64,000 bases of DNA, from positions 1,341,531 through 1,405,530 of the forward strand of contig NZ_JACVOL010000001.1 of NCBI RefSeq assembly GCF_018882415.1, given 5' to 3'. The DNA is from Polynucleobacter sp. 86C-FISCH. GTDB lineage: Bacteria > Pseudomonadota > Gammaproteobacteria > Burkholderiales > Burkholderiaceae. This document shows positions 57,203-64,000 of the stretch, one piece after another (position 1 is the first letter of the stretch; each line of letters begins with the position of its first letter). The notes beneath the pieces were generated by a model that was not told the origin of the DNA, made no database searches, and saw nothing but the letters and a program-made list of their open reading frames with translations. Made by a program: the position numbers and the translations under genes.

Positions 57203-57541
57203 ATGACCCAAATCGTTGTCCTACCGCATAGTGAGTATTGTCCTGAAGGCGCAGTTGTTGAAGTTGCTCCAGGCACCTCGATTTGTGAGGCTTTATTAGA
57301 GAACGACATTCCAATTGAACATGCCTGCGATATGGTGTGTGCTTGCACTACCTGCCATGTGATTGTGAAGGAGGGCTTTCAAAGTCTTAATGCCCCAGAC
57401 GAAAATGAGGAAGATATGCTGGACCGTGCCTGGGGTTTAAATCCTCAATCTCGTTTGTCTTGCCAGGCTATTGTGGCAAAACAGGATCTAGTGATTGAAA
57501 TTCCAAAATACTCAATTAATCACGCCAAAGAAAATCACTAA
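57203..57541 (+). CDS. fdx: Isc-type [2Fe-2S] ferredoxin
   Basis: Electron donor to Fe-S assembly. 112 residues. Ligands Cys-x5-Cys-x2-Cys in CDMVCACTTC plus a fourth in LSCQAI. Ends the isc genes; iscX is not present after it. Confidence 0.96.
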   Translation: MTQIVVLPHSEYCPEGAVVEVAPGTSICEALLENDIPIEHACDMVCACTTCHVIVKEGFQSLNAPDENEEDMLDRAWGLNPQSRLSCQAIVAKQDLVIEIPKYSINHAKENH

Positions 57542-57550
57542 GATTTCATT

Positions 57551-57988
57551 ATGAGATTGGTGAAATTCTCACTAACCCTATTTGCTTTAGTTTTTGCTTC
57601 GGTTATTCCAGCACACGCAGATGAAAATCATCCTGGGGTAGTGACGGAATTAGTGGTTCGCAGTGGTAATGATTGGACTGGTAGTTCATTGCCATCCTAT
57701 CTATCAAGCGCGCCGGAAGTTGCTGTAATGCGATTTACCATTCCACCACAAACCGCCTTGCCGATTCATAAGCATCCCGCAATCAATGCCGCCTATGTAA
57801 TGGATGGTGAACTTACGGTATTCCAAGAGGGTGGCATTCAGCGTAACTTTAAGAAGGGTGACGTTGTCATTGAGATGGTTGAGAAGTGGCATCACGGCAT
57901 CAATCAAGGTTCTGTGCCAGTGGAATTGGTGGTTTTCTATGCCACTACCAAGGATTTACCGCTGGCAATTAAGAAGCCTAACCCCTAA
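57551..57988 (+). CDS. Secreted cupin-domain protein
   Basis: 145 residues with a Sec signal peptide (LFALVFASVIPAHA). One cupin barrel: HKHPAINAAYVMDGELTVF with His-x-His and Glu, and WHHGINQG. Metal-binding, probably periplasmic; no enzyme activity can be named. Nine bases after fdx, so on the isc transcript, though its role there is unclear. Confidence 0.85.
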   Translation: MRLVKFSLTLFALVFASVIPAHADENHPGVVTELVVRSGNDWTGSSLPSYLSSAPEVAVMRFTIPPQTALPIHKHPAINAAYVMDGELTVFQEGGIQRNFKKGDVVIEMVEKWHHGINQGSVPVELVVFYATTKDLPLAIKKPNP

Positions 57989-57993
57989 AAATA

Positions 57994-58155
57994 AGGGATA
58001 AATGCACCAGATTGATGCACTTATCCCTGTAATCATGCAAAAGCTAATTTGTACCGATGCCTAGAGGATTAATATGAACTTGTAGTTCATTCTTTAGGTA
58101 GTACCTCCAAAAAAATCTTTCAAGCCATCCTTCGGGGTGGCTTTTTCTTTTCCTA
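57994..58155 (+). other. Structured intergenic stretch, possible small RNA or 3'UTR
   Basis: Three hairpins in 160 bases: AGGGATAA/TTATCCCT (57994-58028), ATGAACT-TGT-AGTTCAT (58074-58090), and a terminator GCCATCC-TTCG-GGGTGGC followed by TTTTTCTTTT. A TTGTAC...TAATAT pair with a 15-base spacer precedes the second hairpin. No coding frame of note. Confidence 0.35.
58122..58152 (+). terminator. UUCG-capped terminator
   Basis: GCCATCC/GGGTGGC seven-pair stem (one G-U) with TTCG loop and a T-rich tail; ends the isc-cupin transcript or an RNA in this gap. Confidence 0.85.
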
Positions 58156-58167
58156 TTTATTAATTAA

Positions 58168-58199
58168 TATGTTAAATTACATAATGTAAATATACATAT
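58168..58199. promoter_or_regulatory. AT-rich palindromic operator upstream of the DUF2892 gene
   Basis: TTACATAATGTAA (58177-58189) is a perfect palindrome set in a wider ATATG...CATAT arrangement. Resembles sites of small ArsR-family repressors that control related genes, but no regulator is adjacent. Confidence 0.35.
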
Positions 58200-58243
58200 T
58201 GTTATTAGTTGTCAGGTTCAGCACCATTCAAAAGGAGAAGTAA

Positions 58244-58462
58244 ATGAAATGTAACGTTGGTGGTATGGATCGCGTTTTGCGTATCGCAGTAGGTTTGGTG
58301 TTGATCGGCCTAGCAGCAAGCAATGTAGTTGGTGTGTGGGGTTGGGTTGGCATCGTGCCTTTGGCAACAGGCCTATTTAGATTCTGCCCACTCTATCCAG
58401 TTCTTGGAATTAATTCATGTGGAACTGGTTCTGATTGCGGTGGTGGAGGTTGCTGTAAATAA
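58244..58462 (+). CDS. DUF2892 inner-membrane protein
   Basis: 72 residues with two membrane segments (about 8-28 and 32-50). Family signature KCNVGGMDRVLRI and the FCPLYPVLGIN segment; ends with a cysteine-rich SDCGGGGCCK tail. DUF2892 proteins often accompany rhodaneses (YgaP), suggesting persulfide or sulfide handling, in line with the adjacent cys genes. Shine-Dalgarno aaaggag. Confidence 0.88.
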   Translation: MKCNVGGMDRVLRIAVGLVLIGLAASNVVGVWGWVGIVPLATGLFRFCPLYPVLGINSCGTGSDCGGGGCCK

Positions 58463-58472
58463 TGATGAAGTT

Positions 58473-58499
58473 AAAAAGCCTCGCAATGCGAGGCTTTTT
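58473..58499. terminator. Bidirectional terminator between DUF2892 gene and cysN
   Basis: AAAAAGCCTCGC/GCGAGGCTTTTT twelve-pair stem with a three-base loop. Confidence 0.92.
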
Positions 58500-58523
58500 A
58501 ATATGTCGATTATCAGAAAGGAT

Positions 58524-59867
58524 TTACTGCGCTACCGCCTCGCGAATCATGCCTGCCGCGACCGTATGGTTGGTAGCTTCATCAATTAAGATGAACGCGC
58601 CAGTACGCTGGGATTGATCAAATAGATCGGCAACAATCGGCTTTTGCAAGATGAAATCAACTCGACCAATTTCGTTGGTGGACAGTGCTTGGACATCACT
58701 TGCTTGTGACAATGTTTGTACATCCAAAACTTGTTGAATATTCTTCACTTTTGCACCAACGGTATTGGTGGTATGTCTCAAAGCATATTTTCGGCTTAAT
58801 GAAAGTGGTTCGCTATCTAACCAGCATAAATCTGCAGAAAGTTGTTTGCTCAATACTGGTGGATGACTATCTTCAGCGCTAATAAATAAAGAGCCGCGTG
58901 ATACATCAATATCTTCAGATAATTGAATGGCTACTGCTTGACCCGTTTCAGCTGAATCCACCGCATTATTGCCATTGGTTTGCTTGCTGCTTGAGCGATT
59001 GCCTAAATAGATCTCGGTAACGGTTGCTTCAGATCCGCTTGGCAGCACTTTAATCTTTTGGCCCTTGCGGATGCTGCCGGACTCAATTTCTCCGAGGTAG
59101 CCACGGAAGTCATCAGAAGCACTACCGTCTTGTCGTGCAACGTACTGCACCGGGAAGCGGAGTGCAAGCTTTTCAGACTCGGGACTAGTGTCTAAGCTCT
59201 CAAGCCACTCTAAAAGAGTGGGGCCTTTGTACCAAGGAGTGTGTTTGCTGGCAGTAACGACATTGGCACCAAGTAATGCGGAGATTGGAATTAGGGTTGG
59301 CTTTGGCAACCCAATTTTTTGAGTCAGATCTTCAATCGCAATTTTGATGGTGTTAAAGACTTTTTCATCAAACTCATATAAATCCATCTTATTGACGGCA
59401 AATACCACATGACGTAGACCTAATAAATTCACAATGGCTGCATGGCGTTTAGTCTGAGCCAATAAAGTGGCTGGGTTGGAGTTGAGATCAACGCGAGTTG
59501 CATCTACCAAAATGACTGCAACATCGGATTGAGATGCACCAGTCACTAAGTTGCGAGTGTATTGCTCATGACCCGGGGCATCAGCAACGATGAACTTACG
59601 TTTAGGAGTGGAGAAGTAACGATAAGCCACATCAATAGTGATACCTTGCTCACGCTCAGCCTCTAGACCATCGGTCAGAAGTGCTAAGTCAACGCCCGCA
59701 TCAGAAGAAGTAACGCGAGCATGTTTAGTTTTGGATAGGGACTCTAATTGGTCCACCAGGATTGATTTGGTGTCATAGAGCAAGCGCCCAATCAGGGTAC
59801 TTTTTCCATCATCTACACTACCAGCGGTAATGAAGCGAACAACGTTTTGATTTTGATTGGCAGTCAT
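58524..59867 (-). CDS. cysN: Sulfate adenylyltransferase subunit 1
   Basis: GTPase subunit of ATP sulfurylase. 447 residues. GTP motifs AGSVDDGKST, DAPGHEQYTRN and NKMD. No fused APS kinase (CysC). Overlaps the cysD stop by one base. Confidence 0.96.
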   Translation of the reverse strand: MTANQNQNVVRFITAGSVDDGKSTLIGRLLYDTKSILVDQLESLSKTKHARVTSSDAGVDLALLTDGLEAEREQGITIDVAYRYFSTPKRKFIVADAPGHEQYTRNLVTGASQSDVAVILVDATRVDLNSNPATLLAQTKRHAAIVNLLGLRHVVFAVNKMDLYEFDEKVFNTIKIAIEDLTQKIGLPKPTLIPISALLGANVVTASKHTPWYKGPTLLEWLESLDTSPESEKLALRFPVQYVARQDGSASDDFRGYLGEIESGSIRKGQKIKVLPSGSEATVTEIYLGNRSSSKQTNGNNAVDSAETGQAVAIQLSEDIDVSRGSLFISAEDSHPPVLSKQLSADLCWLDSEPLSLSRKYALRHTTNTVGAKVKNIQQVLDVQTLSQASDVQALSTNEIGRVDFILQKPIVADLFDQSQRTGAFILIDEATNHTVAAGMIREAVAQ

Positions 59868-60790
59868 CAGAAGTAGCCTTCTTTCTTTCGGCGCTCCATA
59901 GAGGCCTCATTGGTTTGGTCATCCATGCGAGTTGCGCCGCGTTCAGTGATTTCAGTAATGGCGGTTTCTGCAATGATCTCTAGTGGCGTTGCTGCAGTGC
60001 TGAGTACTGGACAGGTGCAACTGATGTCCCCAACAGTTCTAAAGCGCACGCTGAGCACTTCACTCACGTCGCCAGCCGCTTTTGGGGTAACGTCAGTCAC
60101 CGGGACCAATAAATTGTTTTTCTTCACCACTTCACGTTGGTGTGTGTAGTAGATGCTTGGGAGCTCTAATTTCTCGCGAGAAATATATTGCCAGATATCT
60201 AGTTCTGTCCAGTTGGAGATTGGGAACACGCGCATGTTCTCGCCTTTAGCGATGCGGGCGTTATAGAGGTTCCAGAGCTCAGGACGTTGCGCCTTAGGAT
60301 CCCATTGGCCAAATTCATCACGGAAGGAGAAGATGCGCTCTTTAGCGCGAGCTTTTTCTTCATCGCGACGAGCGCCACCCATTAAGGCATCGAACTCATG
60401 CTCAGCAATGGCCTCTAAGAGGGTTACTGCTTGTGCAGCATTGCGAGAATCGGTCTCTTTGCGCAGACGAACAGTGCCTTTTTTAATCGAATCTTCAACG
60501 TGACCCACAATCAGCTTCACACCAGTCTTTGCAACAACTGCATCGCGATAGGTAATCACCTCTGGATAGTTGTGGCCCGTATCAATATGCAAAATAGGAA
60601 AAGGCAGCTTTACAGGGCGATCGCCAAATTGAAAGGCTTTGCGTGCTAGGTGAAACATCACGATAGAGTCTTTACCACCGGAGAACAGCATGGCTGGGTT
60701 GGAGCACTGCGCCACCACTTCGCGGATGATGTAGATCGATTCAGCTTCAAGCCAATCTAAATGATCATCAAGTAATTTTTGTTCTGACAT
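59867..60790 (-). CDS. cysD: Sulfate adenylyltransferase subunit 2
   Basis: Forms APS from ATP and sulfate. 307 residues, PP-loop ATPase: SGGKDSIVMFHLARKAF. Also the conserved GGARRDEEKARAKERIFS. Sits between cysH and cysN. Confidence 0.96.
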   Translation of the reverse strand: MSEQKLLDDHLDWLEAESIYIIREVVAQCSNPAMLFSGGKDSIVMFHLARKAFQFGDRPVKLPFPILHIDTGHNYPEVITYRDAVVAKTGVKLIVGHVEDSIKKGTVRLRKETDSRNAAQAVTLLEAIAEHEFDALMGGARRDEEKARAKERIFSFRDEFGQWDPKAQRPELWNLYNARIAKGENMRVFPISNWTELDIWQYISREKLELPSIYYTHQREVVKKNNLLVPVTDVTPKAAGDVSEVLSVRFRTVGDISCTCPVLSTAATPLEIIAETAITEITERGATRMDDQTNEASMERRKKEGYF

Positions 60791-60825
60791 TCTGTAAGTT
60801 GTTTCTACTAAGTTTTAATGATTGA

Positions 60826-61581
60826 TTATTTATTAACGTGTAAGCCACATTCTTTGCTGTCGCTTTGCAGCCACCACCAACGACCAGCGCGGATATCTTC
60901 ACCCTTCTTTACCTGACGGGTGCAGGGTTCGCAGCCGATGCTGGGGAAGCCCTTGAGGTGCAGTGGATGAATCGGTACATCTTCTTGTTTGATGTAAGCC
61001 CAAATATCCGCTTCACTCCAATCAAATAAAGGATTGAACTTCGCGATACCTCTAGCATCATCGAGCTCTTCTAAATTGAGTTCGGTGCGCGTAGTAGATT
61101 GCTCGCGACGTTGACCAGTAATCCAAGCATCTGCACCAAGCAATGCGGCATTTAAAGGTTTGATCTTACGTGCGCCACAGCAAGCCTTCTTAGGTTCTTC
61201 ACCATCGTAAAAGCCATTCATACCGTATTGATCAATAAAAGCTTGAACATCGCTATCTTGTGGGTAGACTTTTTCAATAGAAATGCCGTAATGGCCTTCA
61301 GTAGTTTTGATCATGTCTACGGTTTCTTGATGAAGGCGGCCGGTCGCTAATGTAAATAACTTAATCTTGGCGCCAGCCTTAGCAATAGCATCGGTAATCA
61401 CCATGTCTTCAGCAGCGAGGCTGGTTGCAAAGCGAACATCAGAAAAGCGTGAGGAAATGTCAGTTAAACGCTGCTTTAAAACAGCAGACTTTTCGGCAAG
61501 CTCCGCAGGAGTAAGGGTGCTTGTTGGAATGGACCAAAAAGTTGGTTTTTCGAGGGTATTATGAAGGTTTTGCTGGGTCAT
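60826..61581 (-). CDS. cysH: Adenylylsulfate reductase, thioredoxin-dependent
   Basis: Reduces APS to sulfite. 251 residues. It carries the four Cys of a [4Fe-4S] cluster (KKACCGARK and GCEPCTR) and the catalytic Cys of KECGLH; these mark APS rather than PAPS reductases, matching the lack of cysC here. The ATG at 61581 has cggag 7 bases upstream; an earlier ATG is followed directly by a stop. Confidence 0.93.
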   Translation of the reverse strand: MTQQNLHNTLEKPTFWSIPTSTLTPAELAEKSAVLKQRLTDISSRFSDVRFATSLAAEDMVITDAIAKAGAKIKLFTLATGRLHQETVDMIKTTEGHYGISIEKVYPQDSDVQAFIDQYGMNGFYDGEEPKKACCGARKIKPLNAALLGADAWITGQRREQSTTRTELNLEELDDARGIAKFNPLFDWSEADIWAYIKQEDVPIHPLHLKGFPSIGCEPCTRQVKKGEDIRAGRWWWLQSDSKECGLHVNK

Positions 61582-61595
61582 TTACATGCTCCGAG

Positions 61596-61617
61596 GGAAA
61601 GACAAATAGGTCTTTCC
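61596..61617 (-). promoter_or_regulatory. Leader hairpin just before the cysH ribosome binding site
   Basis: GGAAAGAC/GTCTTTCC perfect eight-pair stem with a six-base loop, ending three bases before ggag. Could influence translation of cysH. Confidence 0.45.
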
Positions 61618-61631
61618 AGCTCTGACTCAGC

Positions 61632-61660
61632 AGTTTATTGGCTATTTTTATAACTTACAA
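61632..61660 (-). promoter_or_regulatory. Promoter of cysH
   Basis: TTGTAA (-35) and TAAACT (-10) with 17 bases between, on the minus strand, about 50 bases before the cysH start. Confidence 0.55.
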
Positions 61661-61707
61661 ATATATATAAGTCATCGCTTTATACCTAAAAGTAATGCTT
61701 TTATCCC
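61661..61707. promoter_or_regulatory. Possible CysB-binding repeats upstream of cysH
   Basis: Two imperfect direct repeats (minus strand: GGATAAAAGCATTACTTTTA and GGTATAAAGCGATGACTTAT) lie directly upstream of the -35 box. CysB binds loosely conserved paired sites in this position; cysB itself is the upstream gene. Confidence 0.35.
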
Positions 61708-61738
61708 CCCAAGGGTATTGCATTTCTAAAACACCCCC

Positions 61739-62680
61739 TCAATCGAGGTCGATATCGCTTTCGGGCTTGAGGGCTGCTTTGACTTTGGCTTCATCAAGTT
61801 TGGGTGAGCAAAGCTCAATAAATTCATAGGCAAATCCGCGTAAGAAGTAGCCTTTGCGTAATGCGATTCGGGTGGTGTTGTCTTCGAATAGGTTGCCAAC
61901 ATCAAGGAGGGCTAGTTTGCTATCCCGCTCTTCTTGATATGCCATCGAGGCAATAATGCCAATTCCAAGATCCAGCTCTACATAGGTTTTGATTACGTCT
62001 GCATCGAGCGCTGACATTACGATATCTGGAGTGATGCCTGCCTTGGCAAAAGTCTCATCAACAGATTTTCTGCCGGTAAACCCTTCGTGATAGGTGACGA
62101 TTGGATATTCGGCGATTTCTTCTAAGGTTAAATTCTTTTTACCCTCGAGTGGATGGCCTTTTGGAACAACCACGGTATGGTGCCAGGTGTAGTATGAGAA
62201 GGTAACCAGCTCAGGAATCCCTTCCAGCGCTTCAGTAGCAATACCAATATCTGCGCGACCCTCAAGTAATAACTCAACAATTTCTTGTGGGCTGCCTTGA
62301 TGAAGTGCCAAATGTACATTTGGAAATTTTTTCTTAAATTGGCTAACCACATTTGGTAATGCATAACGCGCTTGCGTGTGAGTGGTAGCGATTGTGAGCT
62401 GACCTTTATCAGCCTGGCTAAATTGTGCTCCTAGCTGCTTAATGTTTTTGGTGTCAAGCAAGATGCGTTCAACAATAGTCAACAGTTCTTTGCCTGGCTC
62501 CGTAAGGCCTAGAAGGCGCTTACCCTTGCGGACAAACAACTCAACTCCCAACTCATCTTCTAGATCCAGAATGTGCTTACTTACCCCGGATTGGGATGTT
62601 GCCAAGGCATTCCCCACTTCAGTTAAGTTAAAGTTTCGGCGGACAGTTTCGCGAATGATACGTAGTTGTTGAAAGTTCAT
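61739..62680 (-). CDS. cysB: LysR-family regulator CysB
   Basis: Activates cys genes under sulfur limitation. 313 residues. N-terminal HTH: NFQQLRIIRETVRRNFNLTE and TSQSGVSKHILDLEDELG, characteristic of CysB/Cbl; the effector domain follows. Only one such gene is seen; Cbl is the alternative label. Confidence 0.93.
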   Translation of the reverse strand: MNFQQLRIIRETVRRNFNLTEVGNALATSQSGVSKHILDLEDELGVELFVRKGKRLLGLTEPGKELLTIVERILLDTKNIKQLGAQFSQADKGQLTIATTHTQARYALPNVVSQFKKKFPNVHLALHQGSPQEIVELLLEGRADIGIATEALEGIPELVTFSYYTWHHTVVVPKGHPLEGKKNLTLEEIAEYPIVTYHEGFTGRKSVDETFAKAGITPDIVMSALDADVIKTYVELDLGIGIIASMAYQEERDSKLALLDVGNLFEDNTTRIALRKGYFLRGFAYEFIELCSPKLDEAKVKAALKPESDIDLD

Positions 62681-62720
62681 GCTTGATTATCAATCTTTTA
62701 GTTATTGTGGTGCAATCGGC

Positions 62721-63806
62721 TTATTTTGTATTTTCAAAAACGCGCAACTGTGAGGGTACGATGCGCACTTGCTGTCCCTCAGCTATCCCTCGTTTTGTAA
62801 CTTCAGATCTCGCTAGCTCTACTTCATAAAACTGGGGTGCTGACTTTGCATCAGCACCGGCAATCGCAGAAAGCTCGATTCTAGAATTCAGTCCAAAAGA
62901 AAGAATGCGGTCAATAACCGCAACAACACCATCGTTGCCCTCATTTTCACCAATAATATCCAATTCATGGGGGCGAGCAAATGCCAGTACTGATGCTCCC
63001 TGTGCGATGGAATCAGATTGATCATGCTTCAGATTATGTTTGCCGACTTGAATGCCTTCACCTTCCACTCGACCATGGAATAAGTTCACGTTACCCAAAA
63101 AGCCGTATACAAAAGGGGTGGCAGGGTGATCGTAAACCTCATCTGGGCTACCAATTTGCTCAATATTGCCTTTGTTCATAAGAACGATACGGTCAGCTAC
63201 TTCTAATGCCTCTTCTTGATCATGCGTAACAAAAATTGAGGTGATATGGAGTTCGTCGTGGAGTTTGCGTAACCAGCGACGCAGCTCTTTGCGAACTTTG
63301 GCGTCTAACGCGCCAAATGGCTCATCAAGTAATAGCACTTTTGGTTCAACTGCGAGCGCGCGAGCCAATGCAATACGTTGGCGTTGACCGCCTGACAATT
63401 GAGCAGGAAAGCGATCGTGCAGCCAATCTAATTGAACTAGCTTGAGAAGTTCATGCACCTTATGGGCAATTTCATCTTTGCTTGGACGCTCTTTGCGATT
63501 CTTTACATTTAAACCAAAGGCGACGTTATCAAAAACAGTCATGTGTTTAAAAAGTGCATAGTGTTGAAACACAAACCCAACTTGGCGATCGCGCACCGGA
63601 GTAGCTGAGGTATCAATACCATCCAGAATGATATTGCCACCATCTGGTGTTTCTAGGCCGGCAATAATCCGCAATAGCGTGGTCTTTCCACAGCCGGATG
63701 GACCAAGAAGAGCGACCAATTCTCCAGACGGAAAGTCTAGGGAGACATTATTTAAGGCAACAAAGTCACCGAATTTTTTGGAAACATTTTGAACGGTAAT
63801 ACTCAT
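62721..63806 (-). CDS. cysA: Sulfate/thiosulfate ABC transporter ATP-binding protein
   Basis: ATPase of the sulfate importer. 361 residues: Walker [10 protein letters not shown], signature [15 protein letters not shown], Walker [12 protein letters not shown], and a C-terminal TOBE-like regulatory part. Overlaps cysW by three bases (ATGA-type). Confidence 0.96.
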   Translation of the reverse strand: MSITVQNVSKKFGDFVALNNVSLDFPSGELVALLGPSGCGKTTLLRIIAGLETPDGGNIILDGIDTSATPVRDRQVGFVFQHYALFKHMTVFDNVAFGLNVKNRKERPSKDEIAHKVHELLKLVQLDWLHDRFPAQLSGGQRQRIALARALAVEPKVLLLDEPFGALDAKVRKELRRWLRKLHDELHITSIFVTHDQEEALEVADRIVLMNKGNIEQIGSPDEVYDHPATPFVYGFLGNVNLFHGRVEGEGIQVGKHNLKHDQSDSIAQGASVLAFARPHELDIIGENEGNDGVVAVIDRILSFGLNSRIELSAIAGADAKSAPQFYEVELARSEVTKRGIAEGQQVRIVPSQLRVFENTK

Positions 63807-64000
63807 AGTGGTCCTTCGATTACAGGCGGTGCGTTTGTTTCGGATTTAAGGCGCCACTCGACATAGGTCTTTGCAGCCAATGTCAGAAGCGCTAATAAGG
63901 CAAGTAAAGATGCCACTGCAAAGGCGGCAACATAGTTGTATTCGTTGTAAAGAATTTCCACTTGAAGTGGAATAGTGTTGGTGTAGCCACGAATATGGCC
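63803..64000 (-). CDS. cysW: Sulfate ABC transporter permease CysW, C-terminal end
   Basis: Last 65 residues of an inner-membrane permease; the gene continues past the window edge. The frame reads [20 protein letters not shown] followed by a membrane segment ([19 protein letters not shown]) and a polar tail ending EGPL. This matches the CysW end and its place before cysA. Confidence 0.9.
   Translation of the reverse strand, partial: GHIRGYTNTIPLQVEILYNEYNYVAAFAVASLLALLALLTLAAKTYVEWRLKSETNAPPVIEGPL

Noticed and set aside
61574..61590. ATG-TAA start-stop element before cysH as a regulatory mini-ORF
   Set aside because: It sits only one base after ggag, too close for initiation; most likely chance.

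Overview
The window reads as chromosome of a low-GC betaproteobacterium of the order Burkholderiales, most probably Polynucleobacter. This is inferred from gene order and remembered protein character (lepA-lepB-rnc-era-recO-pdxJ-acpS-nagZ, rpsF-priB-rpsR-rplI-dnaB, alaA-hom-thrC-moeA-moaD-moaE, rsxB-nth-DUF1841, an intracellular PHB depolymerase), not from a database search. Almost all of it is dense core genome. I see no prophage, insertion sequence, CRISPR array, integrase or recognisable defence island.

Layout. 1-6461 (+): end of lepA, then lepB, rnc, era, recO, pdxJ, acpS, nagZ as one compact run, closed by a strong bidirectional terminator. 6534-8252 (-): efp and its rhamnosyltransferase earP, head to head with uvrC (+), whose start codon overlaps that of earP; then pgsA, tRNA-Gly, tRNA-Cys and a small lipoprotein gene. 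11717-12436 (-): lexA with its own operator. 12497-16651 (+): an asparaginase and the rpsF-priB-rpsR-rplI-dnaB operon. 16757-20474: a small duplicated-repeat periplasmic protein (-) diverging from a 1084-residue autotransporter (+).

20496-30549 (-): an NlpC/P60 lipoprotein and a PIN-PhoH ATPase gene with an unusual structured leader, then a peroxiredoxin and a full set of Ara4N enzymes (arnT, arnB, arnC, two separate halves of ArnA, arnD), with a Mth938-domain protein at the head. 30629-38960 (+): alaA-hom-thrC, moeA-moaD-moaE, an orphan lipoprotein translationally coupled to moaE, and a secreted carboxylesterase. 38990-49682: GIY-YIG protein (-), clpB behind a sigma-32-type promoter, an MFS transporter, isocitrate lyase, a HIT protein, then (-) DUF1841, nth, rsxB, phaZ and an aromatic aminotransferase. 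49842-57988 (+): uvrB and the isc operon (iscR-iscS-iscU-iscA-hscB-hscA-fdx) preceded by a good match to the type 1 IscR site, then a secreted cupin. 58244 to the end: a DUF2892 membrane protein (+) and the sulfate assimilation genes cysW(partial)-cysA-cysB-cysH-cysD-cysN (-).

The genes group into a few working systems: translation and its quality control (LepA, EF-P plus EarP, S6/S18/L9), DNA repair and SOS (uvrC, uvrB, lexA, nth, recO), Fe-S cluster building, assimilatory sulfate reduction through APS, molybdenum cofactor synthesis, threonine synthesis, and cell-envelope modification. The most unusual signals are non-coding: the phoH leader with a terminator ending just before the ribosome binding site, a terminator embedded in the signal-peptide codons of the NlpC/P60 lipoprotein, and several palindromic operator-like sequences. 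I did not find a clearly new multi-gene system.
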